A stretch of 64,000 bases of DNA from Arthrobacter sp. Soil764 (GTDB lineage: Bacteria > Actinomycetota > Actinomycetes > Actinomycetales > Micrococcaceae), in assembly GCF_001428075.1 (NCBI RefSeq), contig NZ_LMSI01000024.1:1-64000 (forward strand), read 5' to 3'. How positions within the stretch are numbered: position 1 is the first letter of the stretch; the number at the start of each line of letters is the position of its first letter. Shown piece by piece: positions 16,794-25,374 of this stretch. Both the position numbers and the translations under genes were made by a program. Under the pieces are notes generated by a model. That model saw only the letters and a program-made list of their open reading frames with translations, did not search any database and was not told where the DNA came from.

Positions 16794-19286
16794 ATGTTTG
16801 AGCGATTTACGGACCGTGCCCGTCGCGTAGTTGTGCTTGCCCAAGAAGAGGCACGCATGCTGAACCACAATTACATCGGTACCGAACACATCCTCTTGGG
16901 TCTGATCCATGAGGGTGAGGGCGTTGCCGCCAAAGCTCTTGAGTCCTTGAGCATTTCGCTCGACGGCGTTCGCGAGCAGGTGCAGGAGATCATCGGACAG
17001 GGCCAGCAGGCCCCCTCCGGCCACATCCCCTTCACCCCCCGCGCCAAGAAGGTGCTGGAACTCTCGCTGCGCGAAGCCCTGCAGCTGGGCCACAACTACA
17101 TCGGCACGGAGCACATCCTGCTCGGCCTCATCCGTGAGGGTGAGGGCGTTGCCGCCCAGGTTCTGGTCAAGCTCGGCGCCGACCTCAACCGGGTCCGCCA
17201 GCAGGTCATCCAGCTCCTCTCCGGCTACCAGGGCAAGGAAACCACCGGCGCAGGCGTCGGCGGCGGACAGCCCGAAGGCGCACCCGCCGGTTCCGTGGTC
17301 CTGGACCAGTTCGGCCGCAACCTGACCCAGGCTGCGCGCGAGAACAAGCTGGACCCGGTCATCGGACGCGAGCAGGAAATGGAACGCGTCATGCAGGTCC
17401 TTTCACGCCGCACCAAGAACAACCCCGTCCTGATCGGTGAGCCCGGCGTCGGCAAGACGGCCGTCGTCGAAGGCCTGGCCCAGGCAATCGTGCGCGGGGA
17501 CGTCCCGGAGACCATCCGCGACAAGCAGTTGTACACCCTGGACCTCGGTTCCCTGGTGGCAGGCTCCCGCTACCGCGGCGACTTCGAAGAGCGCCTGAAG
17601 AAGGTCCTCAAGGAGATCCGCACCCGCGGCGACATCATCCTGTTCATCGATGAGATCCACACGCTGGTGGGTGCCGGTGCCGCCGAAGGCGCCATCGACG
17701 CAGCCTCGATCCTGAAGCCCATGCTGGCCCGCGGCGAGCTGCAGACCATCGGCGCCACCACGCTGGACGAGTACCGCAAGCACATCGAGAAGGATGCCGC
17801 CCTGGAGCGCCGCTTCCAGCCGATCCAGGTCAAGGAACCCTCCGTGGCACACGCCATCGAGATCCTCAAGGGCCTGCGCGACCGGTACGAGGCACACCAC
17901 CGCGTCACCATCACCGACGGCGCCCTGGCCTCGGCTGCAAGCCTGGCCGAACGCTACATCTCGGACCGCTTCCTGCCGGACAAGGCGATCGACCTGATCG
18001 ATGAGGCCGGCGCCCGGCTGCGCATCCGCCGCATGACCGCTCCGCCGGAGCTCAAGGCCATGGACGAGCGCATCGCCAAGCTGAAGATGGAGAAGGAATC
18101 CGCCATCGACGCCCAGGACTTCGAAGGTGCCGCTTCGCTCCGCGACAAGGAGCAGAAGATGATTTCCGAGCGCGCGGAGAAGGAACGCCACTGGAAGTCC
18201 GGCGGCATGGACGACATCTCCGAGGTGGACGAGGATCTCATCGCCGAGGTGCTGGCCAACTCCACCGGCATCCCCGTCTTCAAGCTGACCGAGGAAGAAT
18301 CCTCGCGGCTGCTCAAGATGGAAGACGAACTGCACAAGCGCGTGGTGGGCCAGGACGAGGCCATCAAGGCACTCTCGCAGGCCATCCGCCGCACCCGTGC
18401 AGGGCTCAAGGACCCCAAGCGCCCCGGTGGCTCGTTCATCTTCGCCGGCCCCACCGGCGTCGGCAAGACCGAGCTCGCCAAGGCACTCGCGGAGTTCCTG
18501 TTCGGTGAAGAGGATGCCCTCATCACGCTGGACATGTCCGAGTACTCCGAGAAGCACACCGTCTCGCGGCTCTTCGGTGCCCCTCCGGGCTACGTGGGCT
18601 ACGAAGAGGGCGGCCAGCTGACAGAGAAGGTCCGCCGCCGTCCGTTCTCCGTGGTGCTGTTCGACGAAGTGGAAAAGGCCCACGCGGACCTCTTCAACTC
18701 GCTGCTGCAGATCCTGGAAGACGGCCGCCTGACCGACTCCCAGGGCCGCGTGGTGGACTTCAAGAACACCGTGATCATCATGACCACCAACCTGGGCACC
18801 CGGGACATCTCCAAGAGCGTTGCCACCGGCTTCCAGTCCGGCACCGACACGCAGACCGGCTACAACCGCATGCGTGCCCGTGTCACCGAGGAGCTCAAGC
18901 AGCACTTCCGCCCCGAGTTCCTGAACCGTGTTGACGACGTCGTGGTGTTCCCGCAGCTGACGCAGGACGAGATCATCGAGATCGTGGACCTGTTCGTCAC
19001 CCGCCTGGAGAAGCGCCTCAAGGACAAGGACATGGGCATCGAGCTCACCAAGGCCGCCAAGGTGCTCCTGGCCACCCGCGGCTACGATCCCGCAATGGGT
19101 GCCCGGCCGCTGCGCCGCACCATCCAGCGTGAGATCGAGGACCAGCTCTCCGAGAAGATCCTCTTCGGCGAGATCCACCCCGGCGACATCGTCGTAGTGG
19201 ATGTCGAAGGCGAAGGCGACGACGCGAAGTTCACCTTCGCCGGCAACGCCAAGCCGCGCATCCCGGAAATCGCCCCGAGCGTCTAG
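16794..19286 (+). CDS. clpC: ClpC, AAA+ unfoldase of the Clp protease
   Basis: 830 residues. Two N-terminal Clp repeats (NHNYIGTEHILLGLIHEGEG and the near-copy LGHNYIGTEHILLGLIREGEG), AAA module 1 with Walker A GEPGVGKTA, a UVR/coiled M-domain (AAPPELKAMDERIAKLKMEKE region), and AAA module 2 with Walker A GPTGVGKTE and Walker B VVLFDEVEKAH. It unfolds substrates for ClpP and is essential in many actinobacteria. Start ATG is preceded by TAGGAGTG. It is monocistronic, closed by a strong terminator. In relatives clpC is controlled by ClgR; I did not find a convincing ClgR box in the 287 bp upstream. Confidence 0.97.
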   Translation: MFERFTDRARRVVVLAQEEARMLNHNYIGTEHILLGLIHEGEGVAAKALESLSISLDGVREQVQEIIGQGQQAPSGHIPFTPRAKKVLELSLREALQLGHNYIGTEHILLGLIREGEGVAAQVLVKLGADLNRVRQQVIQLLSGYQGKETTGAGVGGGQPEGAPAGSVVLDQFGRNLTQAARENKLDPVIGREQEMERVMQVLSRRTKNNPVLIGEPGVGKTAVVEGLAQAIVRGDVPETIRDKQLYTLDLGSLVAGSRYRGDFEERLKKVLKEIRTRGDIILFIDEIHTLVGAGAAEGAIDAASILKPMLARGELQTIGATTLDEYRKHIEKDAALERRFQPIQVKEPSVAHAIEILKGLRDRYEAHHRVTITDGALASAASLAERYISDRFLPDKAIDLIDEAGARLRIRRMTAPPELKAMDERIAKLKMEKESAIDAQDFEGAASLRDKEQKMISERAEKERHWKSGGMDDISEVDEDLIAEVLANSTGIPVFKLTEEESSRLLKMEDELHKRVVGQDEAIKALSQAIRRTRAGLKDPKRPGGSFIFAGPTGVGKTELAKALAEFLFGEEDALITLDMSEYSEKHTVSRLFGAPPGYVGYEEGGQLTEKVRRRPFSVVLFDEVEKAHADLFNSLLQILEDGRLTDSQGRVVDFKNTVIIMTTNLGTRDISKSVATGFQSGTDTQTGYNRMRARVTEELKQHFRPEFLNRVDDVVVFPQLTQDEIIEIVDLFVTRLEKRLKDKDMGIELTKAAKVLLATRGYDPAMGARPLRRTIQREIEDQLSEKILFGEIHPGDIVVVDVEGEGDDAKFTFAGNAKPRIPEIAPSV

Positions 19287-19297
19287 TCTCCACAGCC

Positions 19298-19333
19298 AAA
19301 GCCCCGCCACTCCGCAAGGAGCGGCGGGGCTTT
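19298..19333 (+). terminator. Rho-independent terminator after clpC
   Basis: AAAGCCCCGCCACTCC / GGAGCGGCGGGGCTTT around a GCAA loop: a near-perfect 16-bp stem with one A/C mismatch, ending in TTT, 11 bp after the clpC stop. Confidence 0.85.
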
Positions 19334-19733
19334 CTGCGTTCACGCCACCGTGCCTGGGTCCCGTGCTTTCATCCGTGGCTGGGTCCGGCGCCGGACATCA
19401 GAGATTTCCCGGCGCCTGCTCCTTCGTCGCTTTGACGGCGCCTACATAAATCCCTGATGCCCGGCACCTCGTGCGGAAGGCGGCTTTTGGGACAATCCTG
19501 GGGCTGGGCCCTGGAGAGTCCTTGAGCGGCCCTTCCCCGCATAACCGGTGCTGCCCGCCACCGTTTATGCGGTCCAGGGCCGGTCCTGTCGCTGGCCTAC
19601 CGTGGCACCCCTCTGTGCGTAGCCTCAAGTGCAGGTGCCGGGGCCGGAGCGGACCCGGCCATGGGAGCGCACGCAAACCGCAGGGGAGCGTGGCGGCTGT
19701 GATGCGGGGCACAAACCGTGTTGAATCGGGGGC
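19334..19733. other. 400-bp intergenic stretch without a supported gene
   Basis: Between the clpC terminator and the S9 peptidase. Frames on both strands lack ribosome sites and the residue composition of real genes. The only signal is TTGAAT 7 nt before the peptidase ATG at its right end, a possible leaderless -10. Confidence 0.4.
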
Positions 19734-21857
19734 ATGGCTAACTTGGAACCGGCGATCCCGGAAGAGCAACCACAGACCCCATTCCACGACCTCGACCACT
19801 ACCTGTCCATCCCGCGGGTAAGCGGACTGGCCCTGAGCCCGGACGGCTCGCGGCTGGTCACCACTGTCAGCACCCTGAACGGCAAGGGCACGGAGTTTGC
19901 CACTGCGCTGTGGGAGCTTGACCCGGCCGGGCAGAAGCACGCGCGGCGCATTACCCGCAGCGCCAAGGGTGAGGCGGGTGCGGCCTTCGCTGCCAACGGC
20001 GACGTCTACTTCACGTCCGCTCGTCCCGACCCGGACAGCCCGGACGAGGAGCCGGTGAACCCGCTGTGGCTGCTTCCGGCCGACGGCGGGGAAGCCCGCG
20101 TGGTCCTCAGCCGGCCCGGCGGCGTCAGCAAAGTGATGACGGCCCGGGACGCCGACGCGGCGTTCGTGACGGCAGACGTTTTGGCAGGGTCCACTAACGA
20201 GGAGGACGACGCCGAGCGGCGCAAGGCGCGCAAGGACGGGAAGGTCTCGGCCATCCTGCACAGGGAATACCCGGTCCGCTACTGGGACGCGGACTTGGGC
20301 CCGGGACAGCCACGGATCTTTGCGGTGGAGGAGGGGGAGGACAAGGGGCCAGGCAAGCCGGCAACCGTTGACGCCACCGCGCCCTTGGTCCTGCGCAACC
20401 TGACACCGGAGGCTGGGCCGCGGCTGCGGGAGGCGGAGGCGGTGGTGAGTCCTGACGGCAGGACCATCTACAGCAGCTACACCAAACCATTGGCCAAGGC
20501 GGACAGCCGTTCCATCCTGGTGGCGGTGGATGTGGCATCCGGCGGCATGAAGGTGCTGCTGGACCAGGAGGGAATGAGCTACTTCCCGGGCCCCGTCAGC
20601 CCGGACGGCCGGACGCTGGTGGTGGTCAGCGAAAGCGACTCCACCCCGGAGGAGGCCCCCGAAATCAAAATGCACCTGCTCGATGTCTCCGGCGCTGCTG
20701 CCGGCGAAGCCGCGGGCCTGCAGCCCCTGGCCCACGACTGGGACCGCTGGCCCAAGCCCTCAGGGTGGCTCCCGGACGGCTCCGCCATCCTCGTCACAGC
20801 AGACGACGACGGCGCGTCGCCGGTCTTCCGGGTCAGCGTTCCGCCGGCTGCGGCGGAGGTGGGTGTCACCCGGGTGACGCAGGACGCCGCGGCCTACTCC
20901 GACGTCGTCATTTCTCCTGAGGGGCGAAAGGCGTATGCCCTGCGCAGCTCCTATGGATTCCCGGCCGAAGCCGTACGCATCGACCTGTCCACCGGGGAAA
21001 CCACCCGGCTGCCTGCCCCCGCAGAACGTCCCGGCTGCCCGGGGCGCCTTGAGCGCATCGCCGCAACCGCGGCCGACGGATCCCGGGTACCTGCCTACCT
21101 GGCGCTGCCGGACGGTGCCTCAGCGGACAATCCGGCGCCGCTGCTCCTGTGGATCCACGGCGGTCCGCTGGGATCCTGGAACGCCTGGACGTGGCGCTGG
21201 AACCCATGGCTGCTGACGGCCAGGGGATACGCGGTGCTGCTGCCGGATCCTGCCTTGTCCACGGGGTACGGACAGTCCTACATCCAGCGGGGCTGGGGTT
21301 CCTGGGGGAAAGCGCCGTTCACCGACCTCATGGCCGTCACCGACGCCGCCGTTGAACGGCCGGACATCGATGAATCCCGGACTGCGGCGATGGGCGGTTC
21401 CTTTGGCGGCTACATGGCCAACTGGGTGGCAGGCAACACGGACCGGTTCAAGGCCGTGGTCACCCACGCGAGCCTGTGGGCGCTGGACCAGTTCGGGCCC
21501 ACCACGGATGCCTCGCAGTACTGGCTGAAGGAAATGACGGCGGAGATGGCGCTTGAGAACTCCCCACACCTGCATGCCGAGAACATCAGCACACCCATGC
21601 TGGTGATCCACGGCGACAAGGACTACAGGGTTCCCATCGGCGAGGGACTGCGGCTTTGGTACGAACTGCTGTCCAAGTCCCGGCTGGCGGCGGACCAGGA
21701 CGGGCAGACGCCCCACCGGTTCCTGTACTTCCCGGATGAAAACCACTGGGTCCTCCAGCCGCAGCACGCCAAGGTCTGGTACCAGGTGGTGGAGTGGTTC
21801 CTAGCAAAGAACGTCCTGGGCAAGGACATACAACTGCCCGCGGAACTGGGACTGTAG
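19734..21857 (+). CDS. Prolyl oligopeptidase family (S9) serine peptidase
   Basis: 707 residues. N-terminal beta-propeller with repeated WD-like strands (RVSGLALSPDGSRLV, VISPEGRKAYALRS) and a C-terminal alpha/beta hydrolase domain. Triad: Ser near 555 in MGGSFGGYMANW, Asp near 628 in HGDKDYRVPIGEG, His near 671 in PDENHWVL. The HGGP oxyanion motif is LLLWIHGGPLGS. This matches acylaminoacyl-peptidase/S9C enzymes that clip short peptides or blocked N-termini in the cytoplasm. No signal peptide. Monocistronic. TTGAAT-N7-ATG suggests a leaderless message, although GGGGG could act as a weak ribosome site. Confidence 0.92.
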   Translation: MANLEPAIPEEQPQTPFHDLDHYLSIPRVSGLALSPDGSRLVTTVSTLNGKGTEFATALWELDPAGQKHARRITRSAKGEAGAAFAANGDVYFTSARPDPDSPDEEPVNPLWLLPADGGEARVVLSRPGGVSKVMTARDADAAFVTADVLAGSTNEEDDAERRKARKDGKVSAILHREYPVRYWDADLGPGQPRIFAVEEGEDKGPGKPATVDATAPLVLRNLTPEAGPRLREAEAVVSPDGRTIYSSYTKPLAKADSRSILVAVDVASGGMKVLLDQEGMSYFPGPVSPDGRTLVVVSESDSTPEEAPEIKMHLLDVSGAAAGEAAGLQPLAHDWDRWPKPSGWLPDGSAILVTADDDGASPVFRVSVPPAAAEVGVTRVTQDAAAYSDVVISPEGRKAYALRSSYGFPAEAVRIDLSTGETTRLPAPAERPGCPGRLERIAATAADGSRVPAYLALPDGASADNPAPLLLWIHGGPLGSWNAWTWRWNPWLLTARGYAVLLPDPALSTGYGQSYIQRGWGSWGKAPFTDLMAVTDAAVERPDIDESRTAAMGGSFGGYMANWVAGNTDRFKAVVTHASLWALDQFGPTTDASQYWLKEMTAEMALENSPHLHAENISTPMLVIHGDKDYRVPIGEGLRLWYELLSKSRLAADQDGQTPHRFLYFPDENHWVLQPQHAKVWYQVVEWFLAKNVLGKDIQLPAELGL

Positions 21858-21921
21858 CTTTCGGGCCAACAGGTACGCGGCTCCGGCGACAGGGCCGAGT
21901 ATGAGGTGAAGGGGGCTGGGG

Positions 21922-21972
21922 CATTTACGTAGCGTGCGTCTAAGCGAGGAACGAGCGAGCACGCGGTAAATG
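21922..21972. repeat. Interrupted inverted repeat between the S9 peptidase and argA
   Basis: CATTTAC-GTA-GCGTGC (21922-21937) pairs with GCACGC-G-GTAAATG (21959-21972). A 13-bp stem with a small internal bulge encloses 21 nt. There is no T run, so it is either a Rho-type/processing structure or a DNA element upstream of argA. Confidence 0.4.
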
Positions 21973-22017
21973 TCGCAGTCCCCGAGCCGAAAGCTGTTCG
22001 CCTCGTAGGATGGCTGT

Positions 22018-22527
22018 GTGACCGACTCCTTCCATATCCGCCCAGCACGCACCAGTGACGTCCCTGCCATCAAGAAACTGGTGGCGCCCCTGGCAGAGGA
22101 GCGCATCCTGATGGCAAAGGAGACGGTGGCGTATTACGAGAGCCTGCAGGAGTTCCGTATTGCCGAGTCCAGCGACGGCGGGATGATCGGCTGCGGCGCC
22201 CTGCACGTGATGTGGGAGGACCTCGCGGAAATCCGTACCCTGGCAACTTCCGGGGAATGGCGCGGCAAGGGGGTGGGGCACGTCCTGGTGGAAAGCCTGC
22301 TGGAGGAGGCCCGTGCCCTTGGTGTTGCCCGCGTCTTCTGCCTCACGTTCGAGGTGGACTTCTTCAAGCGCCACGGCTTCGAGGTGATGGCGGACCAGTC
22401 GGCGGTGGACCCGGAAGTGTACTCGGAGCTGCTGCGCTCCCATGACGAAGGCGTGGCCGAATTCCTGGACCTGGCACGCGTGAAGCCCAATACCCTGGGC
22501 AACACCCGGATGATCCGCACCCTCTAA
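22018..22527 (+). CDS. argA: Amino-acid N-acetyltransferase (N-acetylglutamate synthase, short ArgA type)
   Basis: 169 residues, a single GNAT domain. It closely resembles the Mycobacterium Rv2747-type ArgA: RPARTSDVPAIKKLV, YYESLQEFRIAE, GCGALHVMWEDLAEIRTLA, the acetyl-CoA loop GEWRGKGVGHVLV, and FEVDFFKRHGFE, ending VKPNTLGNTRMI. It makes N-acetyl-L-glutamate from glutamate and acetyl-CoA, the entry to arginine synthesis, in bacteria whose ArgA lacks the amino-acid-kinase domain. The GTG start has TAGGAT 6 nt upstream and no Shine-Dalgarno, so the mRNA is probably leaderless. It is not next to other arg genes. Confidence 0.88.
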   Translation: MTDSFHIRPARTSDVPAIKKLVAPLAEERILMAKETVAYYESLQEFRIAESSDGGMIGCGALHVMWEDLAEIRTLATSGEWRGKGVGHVLVESLLEEARALGVARVFCLTFEVDFFKRHGFEVMADQSAVDPEVYSELLRSHDEGVAEFLDLARVKPNTLGNTRMIRTL

Positions 22528-22559
22528 GTCCCTGCACAGGTGTTCTGCGCTAACCCGTC

Positions 22560-22588
22560 TTGGCTTTACTCGATTTGATGGATAAACT
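22560..22588 (+). promoter_or_regulatory. Promoter of the dhaKLM operon
   Basis: TTGGCT (22560-22565) and TAAACT (22583-22588) with exactly 17 bp between. Predicted transcription start near 22595 leaves a leader of about 180 nt before dhaK. Confidence 0.55.
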
Positions 22589-22618
22589 GTTGGCGGCCGA
22601 TATGTGGGGGGCCTCAGG

Positions 22619-22648
22619 AAAGGGACAGTCATTGGGGGCTGTCCCTTT
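22619..22648 (+). promoter_or_regulatory. Leader hairpin upstream of dhaK
   Basis: Perfect 10-bp stem AAAGGGACAG / CTGTCCCTTT around TCATTGGGGG, inside the predicted dhaK leader. A second stem-loop (CCTACCG / CGGTAGTAGG) lies about 60 nt further on, near 22707-22736. No T run follows the first hairpin, so this is not an ordinary terminator; it may be an attenuator or part of a structured leader. It fits no riboswitch I know. Confidence 0.4.
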
Positions 22649-22777
22649 GCTGCGTCCCGGGACGGCCGGCCGGGGGAGCGGCGGGCAAACCGGGGCGGAA
22701 GGGACCTACCGCCACCTCCGATGACGGTAGTAGGGTCAAAAAACACATCCTTCAGGAGCACAGCCAGGAGCAACGCC

Positions 22778-23779
22778 GTGAAGAAACTCATCAACGATCC
22801 AAAATCCGTCGTCCAGGAAGCTGTCCAGGGCTTTGGCCTGGCCCACGCCGGACTGGTCGCGGTCAGCGAAGACCCCATCTACATCACGCGCAAGGACGCG
22901 CCCGTGGCAGGCAAGGTGGGGCTGGTTTCCGGCGGCGGCAGCGGCCACGAGCCGCTGCATGCCGGCTACGTCGGGCAGGGAATGCTCGACGCCGCGGTGC
23001 CGGGGGCGGTGTTCACCTCACCGACGCCGGACCAGATCCTTCCCGCCACCCTGGCAGTCAACTCAGGCGCCGGCGTCGTCCATATCGTCAAGAACTACAC
23101 GGGCGACGTCCTGAACTTCGAGACAGCGGCGGAACTGGCCGAGGCGGAAGGCGTGAGCGTCCGCACGGTGCTGGTCAACGACGACGTCGCGGTGGAGGAC
23201 TCGCTCTACACGGCAGGCCGCCGCGGCGTGGGCGGCACCGTGCTGGTGGAGAAAATTGCGGGAGCGGCTGCGGAGCGCGGTGACGACCTGGACGCGGTTG
23301 CTGCCATCGGCGAACGGGTCAACGCCAATGTCAGGACCATGGGCGTGGCCCTGTCCGCCTGCACCGTTCCGCACGCGGGCACACCGAGTTTCGACCTGGC
23401 CGAGGATGAGATTGAAATTGGCATCGGGATCCACGGGGAACCCGGCAGGCACCGGATACCGATGGAAAGCGCGGACGGCATCACCAACCGCCTGCTGGAA
23501 CCGGTCTTGTCCGACCTGAAGATCAGCTCCGGGGACAAGGTGCTGCTGTTCGTCAACGGCATGGGCGGCACCCCGTTGAGCGAGCTCTACATCGTGTACC
23601 GGCGGGCCGTGCAGGTGCTCGCCGATGCCGGTGCCACGGTGGAACGCTCGCTGGTGGGCAACTACATCACGGCCCTGGAGATGCAGGGCTGCTCCATTTC
23701 GGTCCTCCGGCTCGACGACGAGCTCACCCAACTGTGGGACGCACCCGTGCACACCGCCGCGCTGCGCTGGGGTGTGTGA
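22778..23779 (+). CDS. dhaK: Dihydroxyacetone kinase subunit DhaK
   Basis: 333 residues. Substrate-binding subunit of the PTS-type dihydroxyacetone kinase: GGGSGHEPLHAGYVGQGMLDAA near the N-terminus and His219 in GIGIHGEPG, the histidine that binds dihydroxyacetone as a hemiaminal. GTG 22778 is chosen because AGGAG lies 8 nt upstream and the protein then starts MKKLINDPKSVVQEA as the family does. The stop overlaps the GTG of dhaL. Works with DhaL (ADP-bound) and DhaM (phosphoryl donor). Confidence 0.95.
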   Translation: MKKLINDPKSVVQEAVQGFGLAHAGLVAVSEDPIYITRKDAPVAGKVGLVSGGGSGHEPLHAGYVGQGMLDAAVPGAVFTSPTPDQILPATLAVNSGAGVVHIVKNYTGDVLNFETAAELAEAEGVSVRTVLVNDDVAVEDSLYTAGRRGVGGTVLVEKIAGAAAERGDDLDAVAAIGERVNANVRTMGVALSACTVPHAGTPSFDLAEDEIEIGIGIHGEPGRHRIPMESADGITNRLLEPVLSDLKISSGDKVLLFVNGMGGTPLSELYIVYRRAVQVLADAGATVERSLVGNYITALEMQGCSISVLRLDDELTQLWDAPVHTAALRWGV

Positions 23780-24414
23780 CTGTGGTCCTGGACGTCAACT
23801 GGGCCGTGAAATGGCTGACCCTTTGCGCGCAGGCCATGGCTGAACACCGTGTCGAACTGATCGAACTGGACCGTGCCATCGGGGACTCGGACCACGGCGA
23901 AAACATGGACCGTGGCTTCCAGGCCGTCCTGGCCAAGCTCGGTGAAGCCACGCCGGAAACCCCCGGCGCGGCCCTGAAGATGACCGCCATGACCCTGATG
24001 TCCAAAGTGGGCGGTGCCGCCGGGCCCCTTTACGGCACGGCGTTCCTTCGTGCCGCCACTGCCCTGGGTGATGCCGGTGAGATCGATCCGGGAGCGTGGG
24101 CCGGTGCCCTGGCGGCCGCCAGGGACGGGATCGTGGCGCGCGGGAAGGCGGAGCCGGGCGACAAGACGATGGTGGATGCGTGGACGCCCGCGGTGGATGC
24201 TGCCCGCGCCGCTGCGGACGGCGACGGCGCGGACGTTCTGAGCGTCCTGGTGGCCGCCGCGGAAGCTGCCGAAGCCGGGGCGGTGGCCACCGATCCGCTC
24301 ATCGCGCGGAAAGGCCGGGCCAGCTATCTCGGCGAACGCAGCGCCGGCCACCGGGATCCCGGAGCTGTCTCCAGCGCGTTGATCCTGCGCGCGGCCGTTG
24401 GGGCAGCTGCGTGA
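23776..24414 (+). CDS. dhaL: Dihydroxyacetone kinase subunit DhaL
   Basis: 212 residues. Nucleotide-binding subunit holding ADP as a permanent cofactor: the metal/ADP site IGDSDHGENMDRGF, the GGAAGPLYGT loop and DKTMVDAWTPA match DhaL. The tail ERSAGHRDPGAVSSALI is conserved. GTG at 23776 overlaps the dhaK stop (GTGA); a second GTG at 23782 is possible. The stop likewise overlaps the GTG of dhaM, so the three subunits are translationally coupled. Confidence 0.94.
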   Translation: MTVVLDVNWAVKWLTLCAQAMAEHRVELIELDRAIGDSDHGENMDRGFQAVLAKLGEATPETPGAALKMTAMTLMSKVGGAAGPLYGTAFLRAATALGDAGEIDPGAWAGALAAARDGIVARGKAEPGDKTMVDAWTPAVDAARAAADGDGADVLSVLVAAAEAAEAGAVATDPLIARKGRASYLGERSAGHRDPGAVSSALILRAAVGAAA

Positions 24415-25151
24415 CCGTAAGCATCGTGGTGGTCTCCCACAGTGAAAAAATTGCCGACGGCGCCGTGGAGCTTGCCACCCAGATGGCACCCGACGTGATG
24501 ATCCTGGCTGCCGGCGGCACCGACGACGGCAGGATCGGCACCAGCCTGGAGAAGGTCCTTGCCGCCCTTGAACGGGCCGGTGGAGAGTCGGGCGGGGAAC
24601 AGGCCGGCGCTGAACAGGCCGCCGCGCAGCCCAGCGGCACGGTGGTCCTGACGGACCTCGGATCGGCGGTGATGACGGCCGAATCGGCGCTGGAGTTCCT
24701 GGCGAATCCCGCCGGCGTCCTGCTCGCCGACGCACCGCTGGTGGAAGGCCTGGTGGCGGCTGCGGTGGCCGCGCAGGGCGGAGCTGACGTGCAGGCAGTG
24801 CGGGAGGCGGCCGAGGCGGCGGCTGGTCCGCCGCGCCAGCCGGAACCTGCCCGGACGGAAGCGACGGACGCGGGACCTGTCAGCAGCGCCTCACCTGATT
24901 GCACAGGCGACTTCGAACTGGTCAACCAGGCAGGCATGCATGCCCGTCCTGCCGCGAGAGTGGCAGGCGGCCTGGCGTCGCTTGACGCCGAGGTCACCAT
25001 CAATGGGGTGGACGGGGCGTCCATGACGGGGCTGATGACCCTCGGGGCGGGCAAGGGCACTGTGCTGCACGTGGAAGCGTGGGGCGCAGATGCGGAGCGT
25101 GCAGTGGAGTACGTCGGCGGGCTGGTGGAGGCCGGCTTCGGCGAGCCCTAG
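24411..25151 (+). CDS. dhaM: DhaM phosphotransfer protein (EIIA-HPr fusion)
   Basis: 246 residues. N-terminal EIIA-Man-type domain with active-site His in VVVSHSEKIADG and TDLGSAVMTAESALEF; an Ala/Pro-rich linker (about 130-165); C-terminal HPr-like domain with phosphohistidine in VNQAGMHARPAARVAGG. Phosphoryl groups pass from PEP via EI to DhaM and then to DhaL-ADP. Unlike E. coli DhaM it lacks the EI-like third domain, so it must be charged by a separate EI encoded elsewhere. GTG overlaps the dhaL stop. Confidence 0.92.
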   Translation: MTVSIVVVSHSEKIADGAVELATQMAPDVMILAAGGTDDGRIGTSLEKVLAALERAGGESGGEQAGAEQAAAQPSGTVVLTDLGSAVMTAESALEFLANPAGVLLADAPLVEGLVAAAVAAQGGADVQAVREAAEAAAGPPRQPEPARTEATDAGPVSSASPDCTGDFELVNQAGMHARPAARVAGGLASLDAEVTINGVDGASMTGLMTLGAGKGTVLHVEAWGADAERAVEYVGGLVEAGFGEP

Positions 25152-25174
25152 CCCCCGTGGCGGGTTCCTGCGAA

Positions 25175-25190
25175 TAAGCTCAATGCCATG
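25175..25190 (+). promoter_or_regulatory. -10 box for a leaderless 57-aa gene
   Basis: TAAGCT (25175-25180) lies 7 nt before the ATG at 25188, the spacing expected when transcription starts on the start codon. Confidence 0.35.
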
Positions 25191-25361
25191 GAACGGCCGC
25201 TTGCAGAGAACTCCCAGGAAATCGAAGTGCTGGACGGCCAAATCTCCGTAGAGGAACTGCTGGCCGAACTCGGCTTCAACTGGAGTGCTGAACCCGTGGT
25301 CGGCGGTGCGGAACCCGGAGCCCCCGGGGGCGAAACCTTCACGCAGCCGGCGCTGTTCTAG
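25188..25361 (+). CDS. Small acidic protein downstream of dhaM (57 aa)
   Basis: 57 residues: MERPLAENSQEIEVLDGQ, then ISVEELLAELGFNWSAEP and a Gly/Pro-rich tail ending FTQPALF. Acidic, with a short amphipathic helix (VEELLAELGF). It starts 37 bp after dhaM and has its own -10 box but no Shine-Dalgarno. Function unknown; no family recognised. It is below common length cut-offs, and the codon pattern (G/C third positions) supports real coding. Confidence 0.5.
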   Translation: MERPLAENSQEIEVLDGQISVEELLAELGFNWSAEPVVGGAEPGAPGGETFTQPALF

Positions 25362-25374
25362 GCCACTTCCAAAC

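Noticed and set aside
22595..22777. Cyclic-di-GMP (GEMM) or cyclic-di-AMP riboswitch in the dhaK leader
   Set aside because: GGGCAAACC recalls GEMM, but the tetraloop/receptor partners and the remaining core are absent, and the c-di-AMP core does not fit either.
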